A program made the position numbers and the translations under genes. This document shows, one piece after another, positions 33,549-43,156 of a DNA stretch of 64,000 bases. The notes under the pieces were generated by a model. The model was not told the origin of the DNA and did not search any database. It saw nothing but the letters and a program-made list of their open reading frames with translations. The DNA comes from Aeromicrobium erythreum (GTDB lineage: Bacteria > Actinomycetota > Actinomycetes > Propionibacteriales > Nocardioidaceae): positions 3,472,001 to 3,536,000 of the forward strand of contig NZ_CP011502.1 of the NCBI RefSeq assembly GCF_001509405.1, read 5' to 3'. Position 1 is the first letter of the stretch. Every line of letters begins with the position of its first letter.

Positions 33549-34682
33549 CTAGGGGAGGAGGGTGGCGCGGGCGAGCTCGCGGCGGCCCGACCAGGGCATC
33601 CGGCGGAACATCGACCACATGGCCGCCGCGACGTCGGTGAGGTCGCCGTCGCGCGCCATGTAGGCGCGCTGCAGGTGGGCGGGGAGGTGGCCGAAGCCGT
33701 CGAAGAGGGCGAGCGTGCCGTCGACGTCGAGCCGCAGCACCGCCCGCAGACCCGCCTCGCGCAGCGCGTCGGCCGGTGCCACCGCATCGACCCGACGCGG
33801 CACCTGACCGGTGGCCAGCTCGTCCGCCAGCGCGCGCGAGCGACGCAGCGCGTGCGCCACCGAGTAACCCGTCACCACGTGGCCACCCCGGCCGGCCACG
33901 CCGTGCGCGAGTGTGCCCGGCACCGGCGGTCGACCCCGACCACGCATCGGGATGTGCACGACCTCGCGGTGCAGCGGGGCGTCGACGGCCGACGGGTCGA
34001 CGCCGCGCGCCGCGAGCCGACGCCGCAACCGCGCCTTCAGCTCCGCCACGGGCAGGGGCGGCGAGGCGGCCAGGCAGGTCTCCTCCAAAAGCACGGTCCC
34101 GTCGCCGAGCGGGATCGCGTAGAGGAACGACGGTCGCAGACCCGCGGTCCCGCCGCCCCCATCCCCCCGCCAGTCCGTCCGCCAGTCCATCAGCAGCCCC
34201 TCCGCGCCCTGCAGCGCCGGGGCCGCGACGTCGTCGGGCACGACCACCCCGAACGCGGTCTGCGCGGGGGCGGGATCGTCGGCACACAGGCCCTGCGGCC
34301 GGGCGCCGCGCGCGTCGACCACCACGCGCGCCGACGACGACAGCGCCGCGACCTCGGCGTCGTCGAGCCGGCCGCGGCGCACGTCCACGTCGTCGAGGGC
34401 CAGGGCGGCCTGCAGCGCGACGTTGTCGATCACGACGTACGGACGCGACAGCTGGTGCGCCTCGTGGGCCCGGACCTCCGGCGCCGCCAGCCGGGACCGG
34501 ACCACCGTCGCGGGCAGCCCGGCGAGCTCGTCCTCCCAGACCCCGTACGTGGGCGTCCAGACCGCGTCGGGACGCGGGTCGACGGCGACGACGCGCAGAC
34601 CCCGCGCCGCGCACGCCGACGCCAGCGAGCGACCTGCTGGCCCGAGGCCGACCACCGCCACGTCGACCCGTCCGCCGCTCAC
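33549..34682 (-). CDS. crtY: Lycopene beta-cyclase (CrtY/CrtL type)
   Basis: This 377-aa FAD/NAD(P)-binding cyclase has the N-terminal motif VAVVGLGPAGRSLASACAAR, then the plant/bacterial CrtL signature YGVWEDELAGLP, then LLMDWRTDW and LYAIPLGDGTVLLEETCLA, which contains the conserved cyclase motif around the catalytic acidic residue. It converts lycopene to beta-carotene. The start is a GTG (34680-34682). It is divergent from crtB across 62 bp and convergent with crtI, so lies on its own transcript. Confidence 0.9.
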   Translation of the reverse strand: MSGGRVDVAVVGLGPAGRSLASACAARGLRVVAVDPRPDAVWTPTYGVWEDELAGLPATVVRSRLAAPEVRAHEAHQLSRPYVVIDNVALQAALALDDVDVRRGRLDDAEVAALSSSARVVVDARGARPQGLCADDPAPAQTAFGVVVPDDVAAPALQGAEGLLMDWRTDWRGDGGGGTAGLRPSFLYAIPLGDGTVLLEETCLAASPPLPVAELKARLRRRLAARGVDPSAVDAPLHREVVHIPMRGRGRPPVPGTLAHGVAGRGGHVVTGYSVAHALRRSRALADELATGQVPRRVDAVAPADALREAGLRAVLRLDVDGTLALFDGFGHLPAHLQRAYMARDGDLTDVAAAMWSMFRRMPWSGRRELARATLLP

Positions 34683-34744
34683 GTCCGCCCGCGCTCCACG
34701 GCACCCATCGTGGCACGGCCGCACGTCCTAGGCTGGGTGTCACC

Positions 34745-35701
34745 ATGGCCCGTCCCCTGCACCCCGACCCGCGGCTCGCGGCCGGCTACGCCCGGTGCGC
34801 CGAGCTGACGCGGGCGCACGGCACCACCTACTACTGGGGCGCCCGGCTGCTGCCGCGCGAGCAGCGGATCGACGTGTACACCGTCTACGCCCTCTGTCGG
34901 CTGGCCGACGACATCGTCGACGAGCCCGAGCGCGTCGACCCCGCGGTGCCCGGGCACGACGAGACCGACCCGGCCGCGCGGCTGCGACGCTTCGAGCAGC
35001 ACTTCTGGGACAGCGTCGCGGCGGGCGGCGCCGACGAGCCGGTCATGGCGGCCGTCGTCGACAGCCTGCAGCGCCGGGGCACCGACCCCGAGTGCTTCGA
35101 CCGGTTCTTCCGGGCGATGGAGCTCGACCTGACCCGCACCACCTGGGCCACCTGGGAGGAGCTGCGCGACGGCTACATGGAGGGCTCCGCCGCCGTGATC
35201 GGGGAGATGATGCTGCCCGTGCTGCAGCCGCTCACGCCGGCGGCGAAGGAGCCGGCACGCGCGCTCGGGCACGCGTTCCAGCTGACGAACTTCCTGCGCG
35301 ACGTCGGCGAGGACCTCGACCGCGGGCGCGTGTACCTGCCGCAGGAGGACCTCGCCCGCTACGGCGTCGACCCCGCCGAACGACGCGTGACGCCGGCGTG
35401 GCGCTCGATGATGGCCGAGCAGGTCGAGCGCAACCGCGCCCTCTACCGCCAGGCGGCGCCCGGCGTCGCGATGCTGCCGCCCCCGGGCGCCCGCTGCGTC
35501 GCCACCGCCCTGCGCATGTACGCGCGCATCCTCGACCTCGTCGAGGCTGCCGACTACGACGTCTTCTCGGGCCGCCACCGGGTGAGGCCGCGCACGAAGG
35601 TAGCGATCCTGGCCGACGTGCTCGTGCGGGGTCCCCGCCGCGGGCTGCCGCCGTCGGGTCCGCCGTCGCCGAGGGCGAGCCTGGCCCCGCGCAGCCAGTA
35701 G
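34745..35701 (+). CDS. crtB: Phytoene synthase CrtB
   Basis: This 318-aa trans-isoprenyl synthase (squalene/phytoene synthase family) has the first Asp-rich motif ALCRLADDIVDEP and the second QLTNFLRDVGEDLDRGRVYL, the conserved YMEGSAAVIGEMM, and VYLPQEDL. It condenses two GGPP to phytoene. The last 49 codons overlap the 3' end of the convergent P450 gene by 148 bp, an unusual arrangement. The ATG at 34745 agrees with family N-termini. Confidence 0.93.
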   Translation: MARPLHPDPRLAAGYARCAELTRAHGTTYYWGARLLPREQRIDVYTVYALCRLADDIVDEPERVDPAVPGHDETDPAARLRRFEQHFWDSVAAGGADEPVMAAVVDSLQRRGTDPECFDRFFRAMELDLTRTTWATWEELRDGYMEGSAAVIGEMMLPVLQPLTPAAKEPARALGHAFQLTNFLRDVGEDLDRGRVYLPQEDLARYGVDPAERRVTPAWRSMMAEQVERNRALYRQAAPGVAMLPPPGARCVATALRMYARILDLVEAADYDVFSGRHRVRPRTKVAILADVLVRGPRRGLPPSGPPSPRASLAPRSQ

Positions 35702-36873
35702 CCCGCGACGAGGTGGTCCCACCCCAGCTCGGGCTCGGCCACCAGACGCGGCTCGAGCGCGAGCAGCCGGACGAGCAGCGCGTCGGTCTCGAGCAGGGCG
35801 AGGGGCTGGCCGGGGCACTTGTGCTCGCCGTCGCCGAACGCCAGCACCGGCTCGCCCACGCCGGCAGGCAGCGAGCGTCCGGGGCAGAGGTCGAGCGGCG
35901 CGGCGCCGACGGCCTCGGGGTCGGCGTTGGTGGAGCGCACGCACACGTCGACCAGGTCGCCCGGCTGGATCGTCCAGGACTGTCCGCCGTCGCTGACGTC
36001 GATGGGCTGCTGAGCCCGCCGGTAGAGGTGCCCGACGACCGGCTCCAGACGGATGACCTCGCCGAGGATCGCCAGCCGTTCCGGTTCGGGCGCGACGAGG
36101 TACCGCGCACGCAGCGCGTCGTCGTCGAGCAGGTGCAACGCCGCCATGACCACGAACTCGCGCGTCGTCACCATCCCCGCGGTGCCGTAGGTGACGCACT
36201 CGACGAGGATGCTGGCCGTCGAGTACCCCTCGGCGAGCAGGTGGCTGACGATGTCGTCGCGCGGCTCCCGCCGACGCGCCCGGACCGCCGGACGGACGTC
36301 GGCCAGGAAGAGCCGCCCCACGGGGACGAGCCCGTTGACGGCGGCCTGCATCCACTGGCGTCGGGTGCGGCCGAGGTCGCGGCGGGTGACGTCGAACGGC
36401 GGCTGGCTGAACATGGCCTCGAGCCGACGCGCCATGCGCGGCACCGACGACTCCGTGAGGCCGACCACCTCGGCCGTGACCTCGACGGTGTAGAGCAGGG
36501 CCAGCTCGTCGAGCGTGCAGCCGCCGTCGGCGACCGCCTGGGCGAGCAGCCGGTCGGCGGTGGTGTGCATCAGGTCGGTGTAGCGGACCGCGACGACGGT
36601 GGGCGCGAGGAAGCGCGCGACCTTGCGTCGCTGCTCGTCGTGCTGCGGACCGTCGGACACGAGGATCGGGTGGTGCTCGAGGTAGCCCTGCGGGATGGCC
36701 TCGGCGGTGAACCCGGCCTGCGTGGTGGCGTGCCGCGCGCGCAGCACCTGACGCGCGGCCTCGAGCGAGCGCAGCCGCCACACGGTGCTCACACCGGGCC
36801 TGCCCGCGGCGTCGACGCGCTCGACGCGGGGTGCGTCGGGCTCGTCCGCCACCACGGCGCGACGCCGGCTCAC
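35554..36873 (-). CDS. Cytochrome P450, probably carotenoid-modifying
   Basis: This 439-aa P450 has the heme-ligand motif FGDGEHKCPGQPLAL (Cys ligand), a K-helix ExxR in GEVIRLEPVVG, and the I-helix region VECVTYGTAGMVTTREF. In the I-helix the usual (A/G)Gx(D/E)T-T is altered to AGMVTT, so the acid of the acid-alcohol pair is missing. The start overlaps the stop of crtU by 4 bases, putting it in the carotenoid operon. A P450 in an aryl-carotenoid cluster suggests ring hydroxylation, as proposed for 3-hydroxyisorenieratene, but this is inference. The ferredoxin partner is not in the window. Confidence 0.85.
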   Translation of the reverse strand: MSRRRAVVADEPDAPRVERVDAAGRPGVSTVWRLRSLEAARQVLRARHATTQAGFTAEAIPQGYLEHHPILVSDGPQHDEQRRKVARFLAPTVVAVRYTDLMHTTADRLLAQAVADGGCTLDELALLYTVEVTAEVVGLTESSVPRMARRLEAMFSQPPFDVTRRDLGRTRRQWMQAAVNGLVPVGRLFLADVRPAVRARRREPRDDIVSHLLAEGYSTASILVECVTYGTAGMVTTREFVVMAALHLLDDDALRARYLVAPEPERLAILGEVIRLEPVVGHLYRRAQQPIDVSDGGQSWTIQPGDLVDVCVRSTNADPEAVGAAPLDLCPGRSLPAGVGEPVLAFGDGEHKCPGQPLALLETDALLVRLLALEPRLVAEPELGWDHLVAGYWLRGARLALGDGGPDGGSPRRGPRTSTSARIATFVRGLTRWRPEKTS

Positions 36874-38450
36874 GACGGTCGCCGACCGCGACCGGGGAGC
36901 CGGTGCACCAGACCCTGCAGGGGTACCGTCCAGACGTCCTCGCCGCGCACGCCCCAGCCCTCGAGCAGCCGGTTCGCCGCCAGGACGCCCGTGGTCGCGG
37001 CGCGCTCCATGAGGGCGATCGGCCAGTCGACGCGCAGTCCGTCACCGGCCAGGACCAGCCCGGGGTACGGGGTCTGGACGGTGAGCCGGTCGCGCCAGGG
37101 TCCCGTGCCGACGAGACCGCAGTCGTCCTCGACCAGGAGCTCCTCGTGCCTCACGACCAGGTCGCGCGTCTCCGGGTACACGTCGTGCAGACCGGCGAGC
37201 AGACGGCTGCGCAGCCGCTCGACGTCGATCCCGTGTGGTCCGTCGCCCGCCAGGTCGGGGTCGCGGGACGGGTCGGCTGCGTAGGCGTGCAGCTCGACGA
37301 CCGATCCGCCGTGCTCCGCCGTCCACCGCGACGCGCCTGCCTCGAAGCGCTCGAGCACGGTGACGTTGTCGAGCAGGTCGTAGCCGCTCGTGCCGAGGAA
37401 CGCCTCCCGCTCGGGCGCCACGCGCCCGTCGAGCCACACGCGCAGCACACCGAAGGGCGGCGCGTTGCGGCCCTCCGCGACCCTGCGCTGCCACGCGACG
37501 CGCTCGTCGTCGTCCGCCGGCAGTGCCCCGACGAGCGCACGCGTGGCGCGCGGGTCGGTGGCGACGACGACCGCGTCGGCCGTGACCGACCCGTCCGCGA
37601 CGTCGACCCGCCAGCCGTCGCCCTCGGGCCGGACACCCTTCACGGCGGTCCCGAGCCGCACGTCGGCACCGAGCCCCTCCAGGTAGCGGCCGAGCGGCGC
37701 CCACAGGACGGTGTCGTAGTCGTCGTCGGGGACGTCGAACATCAGCCCCTCGGAGCTGCCCGTGAAGTAGGCGTGGAACATGCCCACCAGCTCGCCGGCG
37801 CCGAACTCGCTCGGGTGCGCGAAGAACGACCGCGCGAACACCTCGAGCGCGAGGTGGCGGGCACCCTCGGGGAAGTTCAACCGGTCGAGGAAGGCCTGCG
37901 CCGACTCGCCGTCGTAGCGCTCGTGGCTGGCCGGGTAGTCGGTGGCGACGAGCTCGAGCGCGCTCGGCACGTGCACCGACGGCAGCGCCGAGACCGGGAA
38001 CGTCGGGCTGCGCAGCACGAACGCGAGCAGGTTGAACGGTGGTGTGGTCGGCAGGGCGGCGAAGGAGTCGGTGAGGCCGTCGCCGCGACGCAACGGGTAG
38101 TCGGGCACCGGCACGAGGTGCGCGAGCGTCGGGTCGACGCGGCGCAGCAGCGAGCGCAGCGTGTAGTACTGCCGGAAGAACGCGTGGAAGCCGCGGCTCA
38201 TCGTGCGCCCGGCTCCACCCGCCTCGGCGTCGCCGACGGGCCACGACCGCACGCGCCCGCCGAGCTGCTCGCAGGCCTCCAGCAGCGTCACCCGCACCCC
38301 GCGTTCGGCCAGCACGACCGCGGCTCCGAGGCCGGCGATGCCGCCACCGACCACGACGACGTGTCGCGGCTCCTGCAGCTTGGCGGTCCCCGGCGCGGCG
38401 GCGTGCAGGACGGCGTGGCGGTCACGCCCCGGCGGGATGCGTCGGACCAT
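36870..38450 (-). CDS. crtU: CrtU: isorenieratene synthase / beta-carotene desaturase-methylase
   Basis: This 526-aa FAD-dependent protein has VVVVGGGIAGLGAAVVLAER and GGRVRSWP near the N-terminus. A CrtU-typical block follows: SRGFHAFFRQYYTLRSLLRR, VPVPDYPLRRGDG, LPTTPPFNLLAFVLRSPTFP. The C-terminus reads PGLVLAGDGLRVDWPIALME. CrtU turns beta-ionone rings into aromatic phi-rings with methyl migration, giving isorenieratene. The methyltransferase lies 3 bases upstream and the P450 4 bases overlapping downstream, so all three are co-transcribed. Confidence 0.85.
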   Translation of the reverse strand: MVRRIPPGRDRHAVLHAAAPGTAKLQEPRHVVVVGGGIAGLGAAVVLAERGVRVTLLEACEQLGGRVRSWPVGDAEAGGAGRTMSRGFHAFFRQYYTLRSLLRRVDPTLAHLVPVPDYPLRRGDGLTDSFAALPTTPPFNLLAFVLRSPTFPVSALPSVHVPSALELVATDYPASHERYDGESAQAFLDRLNFPEGARHLALEVFARSFFAHPSEFGAGELVGMFHAYFTGSSEGLMFDVPDDDYDTVLWAPLGRYLEGLGADVRLGTAVKGVRPEGDGWRVDVADGSVTADAVVVATDPRATRALVGALPADDDERVAWQRRVAEGRNAPPFGVLRVWLDGRVAPEREAFLGTSGYDLLDNVTVLERFEAGASRWTAEHGGSVVELHAYAADPSRDPDLAGDGPHGIDVERLRSRLLAGLHDVYPETRDLVVRHEELLVEDDCGLVGTGPWRDRLTVQTPYPGLVLAGDGLRVDWPIALMERAATTGVLAANRLLEGWGVRGEDVWTVPLQGLVHRLPGRGRRPS

Positions 38451-38453
38451 GCG

Positions 38454-39188
38454 TCAGAGGGGCTTGCGCGCGAGGACGGTGTGCAGGGTGCCGTGCTGCC
38501 ACCCGCCGGCGGTCGACCACGTGACGTCGGTCAGCCCGGCCCGCTCGAGCCTGGCCTGCAGCTCGGCGGTGGAGTCGTTCTCGAGCACGCTGCGCCAGAG
38601 GTAGCGGTAGATGGAGGGGTTGCCGCGCACCGCGACGGACAGCGGCGTGACCACGCCCCAGCAGACCGCGCTCCACACCGCCTGCGCCGCCGGGGAGCCC
38701 TTCACGTGGTAGTCCTGCAGCGCGATCCAGCCGCCCGGACGGACCTGGTCGGCGATCGCCGCGACCGTGGCGTCGCGCTGGTCGACCGGCACGTTGCGCA
38801 GCAGGTAGGCGCCGAACGCGCCGTCGGCGGGGCCGTCGAGGTGCAGCAGCGCGACGTCGGGCAGGTCCTGCGCGAGGGCCTGGACGAAGCTGACGCCGTC
38901 GGGCCAGGTCTTCTCCTGCGCCTGCGCGAGCATGCCGGCGGAGGCGTCGAGCCCGACGATGCGGGCCTCGGGGCCGGCGGCGTCGACCAGGGCCTGCGTC
39001 GACAGTCCGGAGCCGCAGCCGAGGTCCCAGAGCGTCGGCCACGTCTCGCGACGGGGCAGCCGCGCCACGAGCTGGCGGGCCGCGTCGCGCAGGGCGCCGT
39101 GGTAGCCCGGATTGAGGGCGGTGAGCAGGTCGTAGCGTGGGGCTGCGCGGTCGAACTCGTCCGCGAGCCGGGTCCCAGGTGTCGGCAC
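38454..39188 (-). CDS. crtT: Class I SAM-dependent methyltransferase (CrtT-like)
   Basis: This 244-aa methyltransferase has motif I in LWDLGCGSGLSTQALVDAAG, motif post-I in IVGLDASAGMLAQAQEKT, then VRPGGWIALQDYH, in the UbiE/Coq5-like fold. Its place at the head of the crtU-P450 transcript matches crtT of Streptomyces griseus-type isorenieratene clusters, whose function remains unclear. It might methylate a carotenoid or be an unrelated methyltransferase; the symbol rests mainly on context. Confidence 0.7.
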   Translation of the reverse strand: MPTPGTRLADEFDRAAPRYDLLTALNPGYHGALRDAARQLVARLPRRETWPTLWDLGCGSGLSTQALVDAAGPEARIVGLDASAGMLAQAQEKTWPDGVSFVQALAQDLPDVALLHLDGPADGAFGAYLLRNVPVDQRDATVAAIADQVRPGGWIALQDYHVKGSPAAQAVWSAVCWGVVTPLSVAVRGNPSIYRYLWRSVLENDSTAELQARLERAGLTDVTWSTAGGWQHGTLHTVLARKPL

Positions 39189-39237
39189 GTCAGCAGCCTA
39201 CGGGCGAACCAGCCGGGCCGCCGGGCCCGGCAACGGG

Positions 39238-39274
39238 ACGGGGCCCGACTCCCCCGAGGAGAGCCGGGCCCCGT
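39238..39274 (-). terminator. Hairpin after fasciclin gene
   Basis: ACGGGGCCCG (39238-39247) pairs perfectly with CGGGCCCCGT (39265-39274), 20 bases beyond the minus-strand fasciclin stop. Confidence 0.6.
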
Positions 39275-39293
39275 GACCGGAGGGATGCCGTGA

Positions 39294-39953
39294 TCAGCTG
39301 GCCGGCGGCATGAGCACCGAGTCGATCAGGTACACCGTGGCGTTGGCGGTCTTGACGCCACCGCAGATGACGGCGGCGTTGCCGTTCACCTTGATGTCGT
39401 CGCCGGAGCCGGTGACCTCGAGGTCGGCGCCGTTGACCGTCTTGTGCGTGCCGTCGATCTCGTCGGGCGCGATCTGGCCGGGGATGACGTGGTAGGTCAG
39501 GACCGACTCGAGGGTCTTGGCGCCCTCGGGGGTACCGAGCGTCTTCACCGTGTCGGCGGGCAGCTTGGCGAACGCGTCGTCGACCGGCGCGAACACCGTG
39601 AACTCGCCACCGTTGAGGGTGTCGACGAGGTTCACGTCGGGGTTGAGCTTGCCCGAGACGGCCTGGACGAGCGTCTTCAGCAGCGGGTTGTTGCTGGCGG
39701 CCGTGGCGACCGGGTCCTGGGCCATGCCCTCGACCGAGCCGGCGCCGTCCGGGACGGCCTTGGCGTAGTCGGCGCAGCCCGGGCCGACGAGGTCGGAACC
39801 GGCGTCGGACGCGGCCTCCGAGGACGGGGTCGAGGAGGACTCGCTGTCGGACGAGGCGCTGTCGTCGCTGGACGAGCCGCAGGCCGCGGTGAACAGGGAC
39901 AGCGAGGCCACGGCTGCGATCGCGAGGCTCTTGCTCTTGGTGGTCGTGCGCAT
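39294..39953 (-). CDS. Fasciclin-domain lipoprotein
   Basis: This 219-aa secreted lipoprotein has a Lys-rich N-terminus and hydrophobic segment ending in the lipobox LFTAACGSS (lipidated Cys). A Ser/Asp/Glu-rich linker and one FAS1 domain follow, with [46 protein letters not shown] and [14 protein letters not shown]. The domain resembles mycobacterial MPT70/MPT83. A 32-bp gap to the molybdoenzyme gene upstream suggests one operon. A cell-surface adhesion or redox-associated role is possible; the true function is unknown. Confidence 0.92.
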   Translation of the reverse strand: MRTTTKSKSLAIAAVASLSLFTAACGSSSDDSASSDSESSSTPSSEAASDAGSDLVGPGCADYAKAVPDGAGSVEGMAQDPVATAASNNPLLKTLVQAVSGKLNPDVNLVDTLNGGEFTVFAPVDDAFAKLPADTVKTLGTPEGAKTLESVLTYHVIPGQIAPDEIDGTHKTVNGADLEVTGSGDDIKVNGNAAVICGGVKTANATVYLIDSVLMPPAS

Positions 39954-39985
39954 GTTTCTTCTCCTTGGTTGGGTGTTTCGTCCTG

Positions 39986-41557
39986 CTACTCGACACGGAA
40001 TCTGACGTTGTGCCAGCCGGTCGACCCGTCCGGTGCGATGGGCACACGGTCGGAGGTCTGTGTGGTGCCGTCGGCGTCGGTCGCCCGCACGGTCACCTGG
40101 TGGGTGCCCTCGGTGGCGTCCTCCCAGGTCCAGGACCACTGGCGCCACGTGTTGACGTTGTCCTGGGCGGCGAGGTCGACGTCCTGCCAGTCACCGTCGT
40201 CGATCTTCACCTCGACGCGCTCGATGCCGACGGACTGGGCCCAGGCGACGCCGCCGATGCGGACGTTGTCGCGCGGGAGGGCCTCGAACGCCTTGGGGAC
40301 GTCGATGCGGGAGGAGAGCTTGATGGGCGCCTCGGCGTCGTAGCCGCGCGTCGTCCAGTAGGCCTTGAAGTCCGAGAACTTCGTGACCTCGATGTCGACC
40401 AGCCACTTGGTCGCCGAGACGTAGCCGTAGAGGCCGGGGACGACCATCCGCACCGGGAAGCCGTGCTCCAGCGGGAGCGGCTCGCCGTTCATGCCGATGG
40501 CGATGAGAGCACCGCGCTCGGTGTCGGTGAGCGCCTCGAGGGGCGTGCCGATGGTCATGTCGTCGGCGCTGGTGGTCTTGACCGCGTCGGCGCCGTCCTT
40601 CACGCCGGCCCGGGCGAGCAGCTCGGCCACGGGGACGCCGAGCCAGGCGGCGTTGCCGACGTAGGGCCCGCCGACCTCGTTCGAGACGCAGGTCAGGGTG
40701 ATGCGGCTCTCGACGAGACGCTCCTTGAGCAGGTCCTCGAAGGAGAGGTTGAGCTCCTTCTCGACCATGCCGTGGATGCGAAGGTTGAAGGTGTCCGCCG
40801 GGACCTGCGGGACGCGCAGGGCGGTGTCGATGCGGTAGAAGTCGCGGTTGGGCGTGATGTAGGGGCTGATGCCCTTCACGTCGGCCTGCGCGCCCGCCGG
40901 GACGGCCGGGGCCGGGGTCGCGGGCTGGGGCAGCATCACGTCGGCACGCGAGTCCTTCGCCGCGGACGAGCCGAGGAAGCGGGTGACGCCGCCACCGATG
41001 GCCATGGCGGCGCTGGCGATGAGCACGGCCTGCAGGAACGCGCGGCGGTCGAAGCCGGCGGGGGTCTCGTCGCCGACCTTGCGGGACAGCTCGAGGGCCT
41101 TGAGCAGACGGACCAGCAGCAGCAGGCTCACGGCCAGCGTGACGAGCGAGGGGATGACGGTGACGACGACGTTCGCGGTCGACGTGCGGTCGAGTGCGGC
41201 GGTCACGAGGGCGGCCAGGCCCAGCAGGGCGGTGATGCCGAGGGCGAGCCGCGGCCGTCGCAGGCCCAACCAACCGGCGACGGCCGCGGCGACCAGGAGG
41301 GTCGCAGCGACGCTGCCGATGAGCACGGGCTTGTCGTTCGTCCCGAACTGCTCGATGGCGAACTCCTTGAGCGGCCTCGGGACGAGGTCGATCACCCGGT
41401 TGCCGACCGACTCGATCGGGGTGGGCACGCCGAGCAGCGTCGCGACACCCGATCCGAGGGCGACGCCCGCGACCGCGGCGAGCAGACCCGACAGCGCGCC
41501 GGTCCACCACGGGGCGGTGGCCCGGGTGGCAGGTGCTGCGGTGGTCGTCTCGCTCAT
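39986..41557 (-). CDS. Membrane sulfite-oxidase-like molybdopterin oxidoreductase
   Basis: This 523-aa protein has four N-terminal membrane helices ([40 protein letters not shown] and two more). A Tat-like segment ([20 protein letters not shown]) then leads to an outward-facing sulfite-oxidase fold: [12 protein letters not shown] with the Mo-coordinating Cys, [14 protein letters not shown], and a C-terminal Mo-co dimerization domain ([20 protein letters not shown]). Homologs are SorA/YedY-like periplasmic enzymes; the substrate may be sulfite or sulfoxides. The ATG at 41557 is preferred; a GTG at 41599 would add 14 residues. Confidence 0.87.
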   Translation of the reverse strand: MSETTTAAPATRATAPWWTGALSGLLAAVAGVALGSGVATLLGVPTPIESVGNRVIDLVPRPLKEFAIEQFGTNDKPVLIGSVAATLLVAAAVAGWLGLRRPRLALGITALLGLAALVTAALDRTSTANVVVTVIPSLVTLAVSLLLLVRLLKALELSRKVGDETPAGFDRRAFLQAVLIASAAMAIGGGVTRFLGSSAAKDSRADVMLPQPATPAPAVPAGAQADVKGISPYITPNRDFYRIDTALRVPQVPADTFNLRIHGMVEKELNLSFEDLLKERLVESRITLTCVSNEVGGPYVGNAAWLGVPVAELLARAGVKDGADAVKTTSADDMTIGTPLEALTDTERGALIAIGMNGEPLPLEHGFPVRMVVPGLYGYVSATKWLVDIEVTKFSDFKAYWTTRGYDAEAPIKLSSRIDVPKAFEALPRDNVRIGGVAWAQSVGIERVEVKIDDGDWQDVDLAAQDNVNTWRQWSWTWEDATEGTHQVTVRATDADGTTQTSDRVPIAPDGSTGWHNVRFRVE

Positions 41558-41706
41558 GCCCCTGATTCGGGGCCCGTCGCCGTCTGGATGGGTGCTCACG
41601 GAAAAAATTGTTCAGGGGGTCCGCGGATGAGCAACCTGGTACGTCACTCCCAGTTACCTTCGATGCCCGTTCTGCCCTGCCCTTGCAGGGTTCCTAGGGT
41701 GGTCCC

Positions 41707-43152
41707 ATGAGCACGCACGAGGGAGTCGCGTTCCGTTCCGAGAGCACGTCGGCGACCGCCCGGGAGGTACTGGCCGACGCCCTGCGGGCGGCCGACCCGG
41801 TCGGCTCGCGCGCCGTCGAGCGGGAGACCGCCTGGCGTCGGCAGTACCTCGAGCACTTCCGGCGAGCCGTCGAGGCGGGGATCGGCGACGCGGCGGCCGC
41901 GCAGGCCATCGCCTCCGCCGGGCTGCGCAGCGCGCACGCGGCGATGCGGTTCGGCGACGTCGACCTCGACGCCGCCGTCACGGGCGCTCCGCTCGACCAG
42001 GTGCTCCACACGACGACCCTCGAGGGAGGCGCCGAGCCGGAGACGGAGCTGACGCTGCCCTACCGCGGGGAGCGGCTCCGGGGCGACGCCCTGCTGCGCC
42101 AGCTCGACGCGTGGGTCGAGCGAGGCGTGGTGACGGCCTCGTGCGCCGAGGCCGTGCGGCGCGTGCACGAGAACCCCGACTGGCTGCGGCTCGAGGGCGA
42201 CGTCGTGGCGGTGCTCGGCGCGGGGGCGGAGATGGGTCCGTACCGCGCGCTGCAGCGCTGGGGTGCCGAGGTCGTCGCGCTCGACCTCCCGCGCGCCGAC
42301 GTGCAGGAGCGCATCGCCCGGGTGGCGACCGACGGTGCGGGGCGGGTGCACGTGCCCACGCGGATCGTCACGAGCGGGCGCGGCGACGGCGGCTGCGACG
42401 TCGGCGCCGACCTCGTCCGCGAGCTGCCGGCCGTCGCGCACTGGCTGGGGTCGTTCGCCGGGGCGTCGCGACTCGTGCTCGGCAACTACTGCTACGCCGA
42501 CGGCGCCATGCACGTGCGCGTGTCGATGGCGGCCGACGCGCTGGCCGCGCACCTGGTCGCGGAGCACCCGCGGACGGCGCTGGCGTTCCTCGCCACCCCG
42601 ACCGACGTGTTCGCCGTGCCCGCCGAGGAGGTGGCCCGGTCGCAGGAGGCGTACCGCAAGGGTCGGGTGGGGCGGGTGGCCCGGCACGCGACGCGGGTGG
42701 TGAGCGGCGGCCGGCTGCTGCAGCGCAACTACCCGCCGGGCGCCGACCCGGGCCTCTGCGACGCGCTCGTGCCTCAGCAGGGCCCGAACTACGCCCTGGC
42801 CAAGCGCGTCCAGCGGTGGCGCGCCACCGACGCCCGAGCCGCAGGCACCACGGTGTCGCTCAACGTCGCGCCCGCCACCCGCACGCGGTCGGTGGTGAAG
42901 AACAAGGCGCTGGCCGCCGCGTACGCAGGCGCGCACCGCTTCGGCGTCGAGATCTTCGACCCGGCGACGTCGAACACGCTCATGGCGGCGCTGCTCGTGC
43001 ACGACCTGCGGGCCGGCCTGCAGCCGGAGACCGAGCCGTGGAGGGACGAGGCGCGCGGAGCTGCGCACGGCGGGCTCTGGACCGCCGCCTACCACCCCCG
43101 GTCAGCCCTCGGCCTCGCCGCCGTGCTCGGCGTCGGCGCCCTCCGCAGCTGA
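41707..43152 (+). CDS. Conserved actinobacterial protein with Rossmann-like segment
   Basis: This 481-aa protein has no signal peptide or membrane helix. A nucleotide-binding-like motif VVAVLGAGAEMGPYRALQRW followed by AEVVALDLPRADVQ (about residues 168-205) indicates a Rossmann fold. Other blocks are RLVLGNYCYADGAMHVRVSM and QQGPNYALAKRVQRWRATDA. The residues would suit an NAD-dependent enzyme, but I cannot name the family. It is transcribed alone, divergent from the molybdoenzyme and convergent with the nitroreductase. Confidence 0.8.
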   Translation: MSTHEGVAFRSESTSATAREVLADALRAADPVGSRAVERETAWRRQYLEHFRRAVEAGIGDAAAAQAIASAGLRSAHAAMRFGDVDLDAAVTGAPLDQVLHTTTLEGGAEPETELTLPYRGERLRGDALLRQLDAWVERGVVTASCAEAVRRVHENPDWLRLEGDVVAVLGAGAEMGPYRALQRWGAEVVALDLPRADVQERIARVATDGAGRVHVPTRIVTSGRGDGGCDVGADLVRELPAVAHWLGSFAGASRLVLGNYCYADGAMHVRVSMAADALAAHLVAEHPRTALAFLATPTDVFAVPAEEVARSQEAYRKGRVGRVARHATRVVSGGRLLQRNYPPGADPGLCDALVPQQGPNYALAKRVQRWRATDARAAGTTVSLNVAPATRTRSVVKNKALAAAYAGAHRFGVEIFDPATSNTLMAALLVHDLRAGLQPETEPWRDEARGAAHGGLWTAAYHPRSALGLAAVLGVGALRS

Positions 43153-43156
43153 GTCG

